From assembly GCA_900660155.1 (NCBI GenBank), contig CABFPE010000303.1, positions 279,706-343,705 of the forward strand: a DNA stretch of 64,000 bases. The letters are read 5' to 3'. Source of the stretch: Hofstenia miamia. Taxonomy: Eukaryota; Xenacoelomorpha; Acoela; Hofsteniidae. Shown here in pieces: positions 61,101 to 62,449 of this stretch. A program made the position numbers and the translations under genes. The notes under the pieces were generated by a model. That model worked only from the letters and a program-made list of their open reading frames with translations, was not told where the DNA came from and searched no databases. Position 1 is the first letter of the stretch, and each line of letters starts with the position of its first letter.

Positions 61101-61179
61101 TGATCCAATGGTTCGTCAGGCAGTGTTTGATTTTATGCTCAAAATTTCCAATATTTACCAATTTAATTTCTACAAGTAA
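1628..61179 (+). CDS. ARFGEF3: ARFGEF3/BIG3 ortholog, complete, 36 exons, 2111 aa
   Basis: Brefeldin A-inhibited guanine nucleotide-exchange protein 3 family. Exons: 1628-1736, 4880-4931, 5031-5112, 5157-5291, 5904-5972, 6013-6120, 14773-14999, 17888-18055, 18096-18240, 19802-19914, 19958-20230, 23262-23377, 28530-28624, 29128-29419, 29655-29836, 33015-33180, 33950-34279, 34733-34922, 45074-45364, 45438-45726, 47249-47428, 47616-47738, 47783-47930, 48190-48373, 48493-48611, 51030-51158, 51296-51459, 51609-51733, 51843-52071, 52226-52741, 54191-54315, 54360-54452, 56045-56210, 59644-59756, 60510-60741, 60922-61179. Every junction is GT-AG and keeps frame, and the exons sum to 6336 nt. The order of conserved blocks matches human BIG3 from end to end, from memory of that protein. 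Mammalian BIG3 is linked to the Golgi/secretory-granule system and to prohibitin-2 binding; cell role here is inferred. Two antisense genes lie in introns 11 and 18. The acceptor of exon 35 could also be at 60498 with the same phase. Confidence 0.93.
2816..2857. repeat. (TA)n microsatellite
   Basis: Uninterrupted TA dinucleotide tract in ARFGEF3 intron 1. Confidence 0.95.
3083..3112. repeat. (TA)n microsatellite
   Basis: Second TA tract in intron 1, bordered by TAATATAT and ATAATATATT. A single undetermined base (N) lies shortly after it, at 3147. Confidence 0.95.
6121..9418 (+). other. First part of ARFGEF3 intron 6
   Basis: Intronic AT-rich sequence. Apart from the open stretch listed separately at 8076-8303, I see no supported gene. 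A more GC-rich patch at 7715-7830 contains GGCCGGTAAATTTACGGTTTCGGCC-like short palindromic segments and ends ACACCTCTG, which may be one end of an old hAT-type element, but a matching second end was not found. Confidence 0.4.
8076..8303 (+). pseudogene. Open stretch resembling an AraC-type HTH fragment (tentative)
   Basis: A frame free of stops for about 76 codons with base composition clearly less AT-rich than the flanks. It reads NWLANIVQNVSVFSERFGN, then QQWLAEIDTFINLSINN and NIAQLAEKLFMCSKISL. The last 35 residues look like the first half of the AraC-family helix-turn-helix as found at the C-terminus of Bacteroidetes regulators (pattern: EWL..ID..I..N......LAE.LFMS...L). The domain stops before the second helix-turn-helix. 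It is not an ARFGEF3 exon: exons 6 and 7 join in phase without it, and it has no counterpart in human BIG3. It could be a small bacterial insertion, a fragment of an unannotated host gene, contamination in the assembly or chance. Recognition is by eye only. Confidence 0.3.
9419..9449. repeat. (TA)n microsatellite
   Basis: TA tract immediately upstream of the hAT-type element that begins at 9453. Confidence 0.95.
9453..10725. mobile_element. Non-autonomous hAT-type element in intron 6
   Basis: Left end CAGGATGTCTGTGCTGCCTG and right end, read on the minus strand, CAGGATGTCCGCGC form imperfect terminal inverted repeats of the CAGGRTGTCYGYG type common in invertebrate hAT elements. The 1.27 kb between them contains no frame with transposase similarity; the 72-codon minus frame at 10218-10436 looks like chance. 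The flanks are both TA-rich (ATATATGTA on each side), so the 8-bp target duplication cannot be read with certainty. Confidence 0.65.
10827..11670. repeat. Inverted arrays of a 12-bp GTCANNTGTACA motif
   Basis: On the left side the motif occurs three times as GTCANNTGTAMA: 10827-10838, 10855-10866 (one base off) and 10884-10895. About 690 bp further on it occurs four times in the opposite orientation: 11581-11591 (one base short), 11597-11608, 11637-11648 and 11659-11670. Both arrays abut TA-rich sequence, with (TA)n following at 11675. The arrangement looks like the sub-terminal repeats of a non-autonomous DNA element, with a spacer of about 0.7 kb that has no gene. The family is not recognised. 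Confidence 0.55.
11675..11712. repeat. (TA)n microsatellite
   Basis: TA tract between the GTCANNTGTACA array and the next inverted-repeat element. Confidence 0.95.
11711..12168. mobile_element. MITE-like element inside a (TA)n tract
   Basis: Terminal inverted repeats of about 25 bp: left TAGTTATAATATGTCGCTAT, right (minus strand) TAGTTATACTATGTCGTTAT. The unit GTACATAGCGACATATA recurs inside and near the ends: inverted at 11720-11734, then forward with changes at about 11777-11792, 12082-12099, 12113-12131 and 12143-12159. (TA)n lies on both sides, as though the element inserted into a TA microsatellite. There is no open frame with similarity to a transposase. Family unknown. Confidence 0.6.
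12169..12196. repeat. (TA)n microsatellite
   Basis: TA tract on the right side of the MITE-like element. Confidence 0.93.
12815..13595 (+). mobile_element. LINE reverse-transcriptase fragment
   Basis: Plus-strand remnant of a non-LTR retrotransposon. It shows the palm motif FIDISKAVDLLPHSILLDKL (usual form D.SKAFD.V.H..L), then ASGAPQSSV in place of SGVPQGSVLGP, and a decayed active-site box reading YVDG. Further on come the thumb and C-terminal features LLAANLNWSKHVS and KLSLINTIPHAILLYASPC, then SMERFQKRSFKWISLL, typical of CR1/Jockey-like elements. Stops and frame changes occur throughout, and both the endonuclease part and the 3' tail are missing. It is an old truncated copy in ARFGEF3 intron 6. 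Confidence 0.85.
13665..13853. repeat. (TA)n tract with an assembly gap
   Basis: TA repeats run into 136 undetermined bases (13689-13824) and resume as TA on the other side. The gap therefore probably marks a long unassembled TA microsatellite. Open frames drawn across it are artefacts. Confidence 0.9.
14400..14551. mobile_element. 152-bp hAT-type MITE
   Basis: Terminal inverted repeats CAGTGGTTCTCAACC at the left and its complement GGTTGAGAACCACTG at the right, a classic hAT terminus. The 152-bp interior has no coding potential. Flanks are TTAAAG and CTTTAG; a clean 8-bp target duplication is not visible, suggesting an old copy. It lies at the end of ARFGEF3 intron 6. Confidence 0.85.
14773..20230 (+). 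CDS. ARFGEF3: ARFGEF3 exons 7-11: DCB to linker region (residues 186-493)
   Basis: Exon 7 ends DSRFLDFIW, spliced to QCLCPALISNLGNP in exon 8 (human FTDLIWKNLCPALIVILGNP). Exons 8-9 read through ARIIYSISAELLRHVG and MRPVLQSLFHRMLLFPP, and exons 10-11 through ESDIDLLKLIVDAI and CSAAVSCVCALLSSL, all close to human BIG3. Intron 8 is only 40 nt and intron 10 only 43 nt, whereas intron 6 before this block is 8.65 kb. The last part of exon 11 (about residues 450-493) is rich in charged residues and is less conserved; in human this is the start of a long disordered linker, which here is much shorter. Confidence 0.9.
15555..15712 (+). mobile_element. LINE 3' tail ending in ATT repeats
   Basis: A less AT-rich stretch (CTCCTACTTCATGTCCTGAG and onward) that ends GGCTAATAAAGTCCTTGATT followed by repeated ATT. 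A short GC-richer 3' end finishing in a tri-nucleotide microsatellite is typical of CR1-like LINEs. No open frame remains. Confidence 0.5.
16400..17200 (+). mobile_element. LINE remnant with RT motifs
   Basis: From about 16640 the plus strand shows LRSDISRLVKENNLLLND, then SYDFSKSFDKVLRHLFLQTL (RT palm, D.SK.FDKV.H), then KPLSGIPQGSLLGSMLFAL and FKYADNF in place of the YADD box. These lie in more than one frame with several stops, so the copy is dead. The upstream frame at 16400-16615 contains a Cys-rich stretch, CSKCNKNPGNLV and CSSCWN, which could be the zinc-finger part of the same LINE (CR1 elements often carry one) or something unrelated. Confidence 0.75.
18790..19628 (-). mobile_element. 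LINE reverse-transcriptase fragment, minus strand
   Basis: A 206-codon open stretch (19628 down to 19008) covers the reverse-transcriptase fingers and palm: LDSDQFAYRNNSSATIPLMY, then EFAKAFDSVPHIIFIKKLIS, GFIKWVLGYLSNRSFYV and SRGIPQGSLLGPLLFV. The active-site box reads YAGD where YADD is expected. After a frame change, thumb motifs follow below 19030 (near TVDNKLKW and NVCRKASQNAF). It is the best preserved LINE in the window but is truncated at both ends, and it lies in ARFGEF3 intron 9, opposite to the host gene. Confidence 0.88.
20231..21463 (+). other. First part of ARFGEF3 intron 11
   Basis: AT-rich sequence between exon 11 and the nested tetraspanin gene. No supported gene or repeat with clear ends. 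Confidence 0.5.
21464..21469 (-). terminator. Polyadenylation signal of the tetraspanin gene
   Basis: AATAAA on the minus strand about 100 nt after the tetraspanin stop codon, inside ARFGEF3 intron 11. Confidence 0.6.
21570..22915 (-). CDS. Tetraspanin, 276 aa, two exons, nested in ARFGEF3 intron 11
   Basis: Exons on the minus strand: 22915-22518 and 22002-21570 (831 nt with the stop). The donor is AACAA/GTAAGT; the acceptor is AAACAG, with another possible TAG acceptor 9 nt downstream in the same phase. Residues 1-132 hold a basic start (MAKMKKRKIVTMK), then membrane segment 1 (LAYFQFCVAALCTTSIIL), a small outer loop, segment 2 (IITGLLGISLSLQILFF) and segment 3 (GILTSVFYTAYIVMFILGS). Exon 2 holds the large outer loop with the tetraspanin signature CCG in YQCCGLNNPNDW, then PNSCC, KCLQ and KGCW (six cysteines), then membrane segment 4 (LYFFGLLTITIAIVISLI) and a short cytosolic tail. 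Tetraspanins organise membrane microdomains and partner receptors. The subfamily is not assigned. It has its own polyadenylation signal and is transcribed opposite to ARFGEF3. Confidence 0.92.
22916..23261. other. Region upstream of the nested tetraspanin
   Basis: About 345 bp between the tetraspanin ATG and ARFGEF3 exon 12. It should hold the tetraspanin promoter and 5' UTR; no specific motif is evident. Confidence 0.4.
23262..34922 (+). CDS. ARFGEF3: ARFGEF3 exons 12-18: acidic linker and Sec7-like domain (residues 494-950)
   Basis: Exons 12-13 encode a short acidic, probably disordered linker (SLDDSTEEIIPLVEID; DPLPRTTSPDSKVDSEE). Exon 14 holds a charged helix (ERQALERRVEVEKVAQE) and then the first Sec7-like helices (LLVTKLPSLLTIQSVDEAD ... 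ASNFCS). Exon 15 has NADGVYIAIYYSLLLNLKL, equivalent to the Sec7 helix that normally reads LNTDLHNP, and exon 16 KQFIEEVHESGVLVYLSS and LITDIDG. The glutamic-finger glutamate of active Sec7 domains is not present; by spacing from the conserved Cys the position is a serine. Exons 17-18 continue with CRRILLAVWDSVLEVLAQPL and MLSMDALLNVGLEIGSH (human CMEAILSVGLEMGSH). Intron 18 after this block is 10.15 kb. Confidence 0.9.
23378..25483 (+). other. First part of ARFGEF3 intron 12, no gene seen
   Basis: AT-rich intron sequence. Short GC-richer pieces around 23640-23960 have no clear repeat ends or coding similarity. Confidence 0.5.
25484..26218. repeat. Tandem duplication, 361-bp unit, two copies plus a start of a third
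   Basis: The unit starts CGCATTTAATGA at 25484, again at 25845, and a third start at 26206 diverges after about 12 bp. The two full copies are essentially identical wherever I compared them, pointing to a recent duplication, or possibly to an assembly error. The open frame at 25404-25625 spans the first junction and is not a gene. Confidence 0.9.
26690..27150 (-). other. GC-richer patch with an open stretch, origin unknown
   Basis: A block clearly less AT-rich than the surrounding intron. The minus strand is open at 26993-26763 and reads KSQTSPATDERSKLSQSTGD, then STFFAKLIVLNTLLIPEARK and RSFRAMALAQAMVLMINDVL. Composition is protein-like, not AT-driven, but I do not recognise a family. It has no clear splice sites fitting ARFGEF3. 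It may be a piece of a mobile element or a processed gene fragment. Confidence 0.35.
27306..27359. repeat. (TA)n microsatellite
   Basis: Long, slightly interrupted TA tract in ARFGEF3 intron 12. Confidence 0.95.
27360..28529 (+). other. End of ARFGEF3 intron 12, no gene seen
   Basis: AT-rich intron. The 99-codon frame at 28082-28381 is rich in Phe, Leu and Ser with no similarity I recognise and is treated as chance. Confidence 0.45.
29837..33014 (+). other. ARFGEF3 intron 15
   Basis: AT-rich intron of 3.2 kb. It holds a short local duplication (31183-31610, listed separately). Stretches at 30230-30540 repeat ATATATTTTT-like words without a clear unit. No supported gene. Confidence 0.5.
31183..31610. 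repeat. Local direct duplication of about 122 bp
   Basis: The stretch from TAAATTACTCTATGCCTTCT to CCGTTTAAAATTTTGC occurs at about 31183-31304 and again at about 31482-31609. The second copy has about six extra bases (near AACGAG). The copies are otherwise nearly identical, and the two open frames drawn across them share residues for that reason only. Confidence 0.85.
34601..34645. repeat. (TA)n microsatellite
   Basis: TA tract with one AA interruption in ARFGEF3 intron 17, about 90 bp before exon 18. Confidence 0.95.
34923..36196 (+). other. First part of ARFGEF3 intron 18, no gene seen
   Basis: AT-rich intron before the hAT element. No supported gene or repeat. Confidence 0.45.
36206..37562 (-). 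mobile_element. Internally deleted hAT (ZBED-type) transposon
   Basis: Terminal inverted repeats of about 38 bp (left AGCGTTCAAACATACAACTT, right on the minus strand AGCGTTCAGACATACAACTT). Flanks GCTTAAAGT at 36197-36205 and GCTTAAGT at 37563-37570 look like an 8-bp target duplication with one extra A. The minus strand codes first for a BED zinc finger (GKENWIWKNMLKK, CNMCKNEFAF, then His at YHLKN; about 37190-37060). Next come KLNVETRWNSTYLMLQSF (36840-36780) and FLDPRFKNLSFLPSDIF with the hAT core helices (36500-36400). At 1.36 kb it is much shorter than autonomous hATs, and much of the transposase between the BED finger and the core, as well as the C-terminal dimerisation domain, is missing. 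Stops separate the parts, so it is dead. Confidence 0.88.
38005..39342 (-). mobile_element. Mariner element with TA target duplication, broken
   Basis: Inverted ends of about 28 bp (left CGAGGTCTATCCCAAAAGTA from 38007, right on the minus strand CGTAGTCTATCCCAAAAATA to 39340) flanked by TA at 38005-38006 and 39341-39342. The element is 1334 bp, full mariner length. The transposase runs on the minus strand from the ATG at 39161 (MTAQQSFSTYEIRVIMKFL) to a stop at 38105-38107 after SWVNRWNKCVDNDGSYVE. The catalytic regions are VTGDETW, NENAPVYTA and YSPDLAPTDFYLF, the D,D34D arrangement, with the second aspartate apparently replaced by glutamate. At least three frame changes break the coding region, near 38985, near 38600-38635 and near 38200. 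It sits between the hAT element and the 3' end of the nested unknown gene. Confidence 0.93.
39488..39493 (-). terminator. Polyadenylation signal overlapping the stop of the nested gene
   Basis: AATAAA on the minus strand; the TAA stop of the last exon (39491-39489) is part of this hexamer. Cleavage would fall around 39470, just before the mariner. Confidence 0.5.
39489..43320 (-). CDS. Unidentified spliced gene, about 14 exons, nested in ARFGEF3 intron 18
   Basis: Probable exons on the minus strand, 5' to 3': 43320-43241, 42982-42873, 42701-42615, 42502-42263, 42131-about 41960, about 41846-41724, 41582-41430, 41289-41099, 40963-40750, 40513-40399, 40354-40179, 40069-39944, 39877-39817, 39713-39489. 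Phases join for exons 1-5 and 7-14; the borders between 41.7 and 41.97 kb and the true 5' end are unresolved. Exon 1 (KYLVAWENGEPTWEP) resembles a chromodomain core. Exons 5-6 are coiled-coil-like (SSLQAENAVLRQTVEELTF; INDLSLQKKDLIEKLHISEE). Exon 8 reads SYLVKNLRSELNQKVKVLTT, exon 9 KFGQIQLSLINVSPCDIAI, exon 10 RLLKPLLRYLIDRDNYLGG, exon 12 NTWQLWNEVYNLICGD. Exon 13 has CYFCKAG, followed by HH in exon 14 and a basic tail. Total is about 680 residues. I do not recognise the family. Introns are short, many near 44-130 nt. Confidence 0.6.
43340..43379. repeat. (TA)n microsatellite
   Basis: TA tract just upstream of the first recognised exon of the nested minus-strand gene. Confidence 0.93.
43380..45073 (+). 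other. End of ARFGEF3 intron 18
   Basis: AT-rich sequence. The minus strand is open from about 44180 to 43952 and reads YGNLIGCDASDLIGYNSFVN, then GINRNPARFLKANIDEAECS and YPALLILSARVLHGVG. It is less AT-driven in composition than chance frames nearby and could be an upstream exon of the nested gene or a mobile-element piece. Its best donor (after GGGTTG) is not in phase with the first exon at 43320, so I leave it unassigned. Confidence 0.35.
45074..47930 (+). CDS. ARFGEF3: ARFGEF3 exons 19-23: central HDS-type helices (residues 951-1294)
   Basis: Exon 19 reads CASFIAQLEHSYFTENG (human CEYVGTLEHNHFSDG), runs through a poorly conserved stretch and ends CSLSTAVDR. After a 73-nt intron, exon 20 continues FFEEAAIHLNLTALLECLRE and ends HIMRVWSIVAPHFVE (human HVMRCWSLVAPHLVE). 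Exon 21 gives SKKAVSSIHDILTEIL and FKPFESMLRLELCDSDVQDQ, exon 22 ICELVEACQDNIKSGWRPLF and exon 23 APVFDVFDAFLNTKNVYVFA, each nearly identical in kind to human BIG3. These are homology-downstream-of-Sec7 helices. An apparent GT inside exon 19 (after FIGGG) is not used, because the frame and similarity continue through it. Confidence 0.92.
46340..46421. repeat. 41-bp tandem repeat, two copies
   Basis: The 41-bp unit starting CATATTAACAATATACCAAC occurs at 46340 and again at 46381 with no differences. It lies directly next to the hAT fragment in ARFGEF3 intron 20. Confidence 0.95.
46440..46790 (-). mobile_element. hAT transposase fragment, minus strand
   Basis: The minus strand, about 46700 down to 46455, is open for 82 codons and reads GIRASLQYGEKGLFSSFIEK, then SLVRKTYVDFVVTGKEKE and NLYVLFDETPDEQNKPVMAV. 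The FDET.D....PV..V block is the start of the hAT catalytic core in the DUF659/CGGBP1-like branch. Further upstream (to about 46790) decayed sequence may be the DNA-binding part. The rest of the transposase and the ends of the element are missing. Confidence 0.7.
48190..52741 (+). CDS. ARFGEF3: ARFGEF3 exons 24-30: C-terminal HDS helices (residues 1295-1783)
   Basis: Exon 24 carries LPALRRLLRCSAIL and YQMPLKPMF (human YKMPLKPIF). Exon 25 ends LEQMDDETG and joins across a 2.4-kb intron to IIRVWYLLLEGLTGAVATCP in exon 26 (human LIEVWIILLEQLTAAVSNCP). Exon 27 has NFRHAIGLSTDLVVEHI, exon 28 SVARLGCSCI, exon 29 LLVSAGPAFTEEMW and CQVKVAA, all matching human blocks. Exon 30 is the longest (516 nt) and reads RRIVVGLVSHQLILQ, HVNLLLECLLDSFKFAAEFD and RPGLKFLLQK. 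The donor of exon 29 opens straight into a (TA)n microsatellite at 52074-52104. Confidence 0.92.
48612..49216 (+). other. First part of ARFGEF3 intron 25, no gene seen
   Basis: AT-rich intron between exon 25 and the hAT-type element; nothing else supported. Confidence 0.45.
49217..50156. mobile_element. Non-autonomous hAT-type element with target duplication
   Basis: Left end CAGAGATGGAATCCGAAACT and right end on the minus strand CAGGGATGGAGTTGGATCGG. The internal parts of both ends also share GATCCGAA-type words, giving imperfect inverted repeats of about 45 bp. Flanking 8-mers CCGTACTT (49209-49216) and CTGTCCTT (50157-50164) agree at six of eight positions, as expected for an aged hAT target duplication. 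The 940-bp element carries no transposase. Confidence 0.75.
50165..51029 (+). other. End of ARFGEF3 intron 25, no gene seen
   Basis: AT-rich intron; the open frames here are Phe/Leu-rich and treated as chance. Confidence 0.4.
52074..52104. repeat. (TA)n microsatellite at the 5' splice site of ARFGEF3 intron 29
   Basis: The donor of exon 29 is AAGCAG/GTTATATATA: the TA tract begins within three bases of the exon end. Only GTTA remains of the donor consensus. Confidence 0.93.
52742..54190 (+). other. ARFGEF3 intron 30 with an assembly gap
   Basis: AT-rich intron containing 142 undetermined bases at 53264-53405, followed by a short C tract. The minus strand is open at 53914-53648 (MRDYLREKYITALVRKIPIK, then FYRALFDGFDESLIVWIL); this has a protein-like look but no family I can name. 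No other gene is supported. Confidence 0.45.
54191..61179 (+). CDS. ARFGEF3: ARFGEF3 exons 31-36: C-terminus (residues 1784-2111)
   Basis: Exon 31 reads VAKIDTAANLYRQIGASF (human VSGIGGAANLYRQSAMSF). After a 44-nt intron exon 32 gives a serine-rich acidic stretch ending DLNDSEDR. Exon 33 has DFEWIIKRLFSICNEVCSSY (human DWVWLVKRLHKLCMELCNNY). Exon 34 is a weakly conserved linker. Exon 35 has SKIYTVATNKTIKNLMKEYK and KRK (human NKIYTMAADKTISKLMTEYKKRK). Exon 36 has DARLQAWTEMITGLI, FPCINQLTCHITD and RQAV, then ends in ISNIYQFNFYK and TAA, the same place as the human C-terminus. Exon 32 uses an unusual GAAG acceptor, needed to keep phase. Confidence 0.92.
54490..55500 (-). mobile_element. Decayed hAT transposase in ARFGEF3 intron 32
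   Basis: Minus-strand pieces in the order expected for a hAT transposase: DVMSSLDIYFTDEENEKLFN (about 55400), EESMKDKFHLSTLHYMATFL followed by HTQLEDLL (about 55030-54960, the .FL.P/HP.L helix region), and the C-terminal dimerisation motif SEATSERLFSVSYRILEERR (about 54660-54580). These are in different frames with stops between them. Terminal repeats were not found. Confidence 0.75.
56211..58076 (+). other. First part of ARFGEF3 intron 33, no gene seen
   Basis: AT-rich intron. A patch at about 56880-57200 is less AT-rich (for example CACCCTACCCTGCGGCACC) with no coding similarity; it may be an old repeat. The frames at 56380-56658 and 57739-58038 are treated as chance. Confidence 0.45.
58073..58272. 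mobile_element. piggyBac-type MITE with TTAA duplication
   Basis: A 192-bp element (58077-58268) bounded by TTAA at 58073-58076 and 58269-58272. The ends are CCCTTTGCCTGCCACTGC and, on the minus strand, CCCTTTTGCTGCTA, an imperfect inverted repeat. A CCCTTT end next to a TTAA target duplication is the piggyBac hallmark. No coding sequence. Confidence 0.75.
58273..59643 (+). other. End of ARFGEF3 intron 33, no gene seen
   Basis: AT-rich intron with no supported gene or repeat. Confidence 0.45.
59757..60509 (+). other. ARFGEF3 intron 34, no gene seen
   Basis: AT-rich. The 72-codon frame at 59938-60156 is treated as chance. The intron may end at 60497 if the alternative exon 35 acceptor is used. 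Confidence 0.5.
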
Positions 61180-61353
61180 TTGTGCAGTATATTTATTTGT
61201 AAATCAACCTTTTATTGTATATTTGGAATTATAAATATTGTAAACACTTGGTGTTAATCAGTTTTGAATTGGTTTATTGAAATATATATATAATTGCTGT
61301 TTTATAGACTATTGCAGATAAGATATTCTTTGCTTAGAATATTGTTTCAATTT

Positions 61354-61359
61354 AATAAA
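61354..61359 (+). terminator. Polyadenylation signal of ARFGEF3
   Basis: AATAAA 175 nt after the ARFGEF3 stop codon, the first clear hexamer on the plus strand, followed by AT-rich sequence. Confidence 0.65.
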
Positions 61360-61559
61360 GATTCTCTAAATAACAAAAAATAACACAATACAAGGTGTGC
61401 AAAATTAGTAATAATGACATTTACAAAGAAAACTATTGTTTTATTATATATTTTTTATTAATTCTTTTGTTTTTGTAAAGAATTCAAAATATAAAGTATA
61501 CTATTTAACTTCGTTGTAAAGAAATTGTATGATTTTCTAGATTTCGATGGTTGAATGTC

Positions 61560-61970
61560 CTTATGATAAGATATGATAAGACATTCTTTATTCAGATAAA
61601 TGCTTACAATTAGATAAATGATAATTTATCTGAATACCGTCATTAAATTTGCAAAAAACATATGCAAATCGCAGATTATGAAAACAAATCTTCCAGGCTA
61701 TGGATAAATTATTATAGTAATGAGTTATTGTATAGTAATTTTAAAATTTGTAATCTAGCCATGGTTTACCTGAATTATATGATTGCTTAAGGAAGTCGTT
61801 ATGTAGTTTTTTAAGACTTCAATTTTATAGTTTTTCATTTCCTTGGGTAGTGAGTTCCACTTTTGAAAGATGACATTAATGAAGATTTCTTTAAAACATT
61901 TTTCTTCTATGTAATACATTGCTGGCTTAGAATGCAAAAGTTCTAACTGTCCACATTGTTGTTTTGATTT
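61560..61970 (-). mobile_element. LINE 3' end fragment, minus strand
   Basis: The minus strand at 61937-61755 reads EEKCFKEIFINVIFQKWNSL, then PKEMKNYKIEVLKNYITTSL. The F.....WN.LP pattern is the usual C-terminus of CR1/RTE-like reverse-transcriptase proteins. Downstream on the minus strand, a tail rich in GATAAGATA-type repeats at 61560-61630 (reading ATTCTTTATTCAG on the plus strand) fits a LINE 3' terminus. The body of the element is missing. Confidence 0.7.
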
Positions 61971-62449
61971 ACGATATATTCAAAACTGAAGTCCTCGTAA
62001 GACGAATTCAATATTTACTAACTACTTTTAAATTTTAAAGGCACAAGCAATATGTGACTACAATTATACAAGAGAAATTTGAAGTTGTTTGAAAAAGTAT
62101 AGCACTATTAGTTTTCAGTTAGGACAATTATTATTAGAAATTAGAATATTATCTTCATTTCTAAAATATTGTTTTACTGCTAGAACGCAGTTGTTCTAAA
62201 TGCACTGTTCTCCATCAAGTGAACATTAATTTTATCATATTATCTAAATATTAAAACAAAATTAAATATTAATGCATGTATCCAGAAATATATATTTTTA
62301 ATATGCAAGCCAGACATGTCAGATTTTCGTGCGCGTGTAATAGCGTGTAATTAGACCACATTTTAAATCCGGGAATTTTCGGCCAATCAGCGTTTATTAT
62401 TAATGATGTGTGACTGAATAGAACTTGCGTGCATTTCAGTTGTTTGACC
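61971..62449. other. Spacer between the LINE fragment and the terminal hAT
   Basis: AT-rich, no gene supported. The left end of the hAT element probably lies in its last 200 bp, but I could not define a terminal repeat because the right end is beyond the window. Confidence 0.35.
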
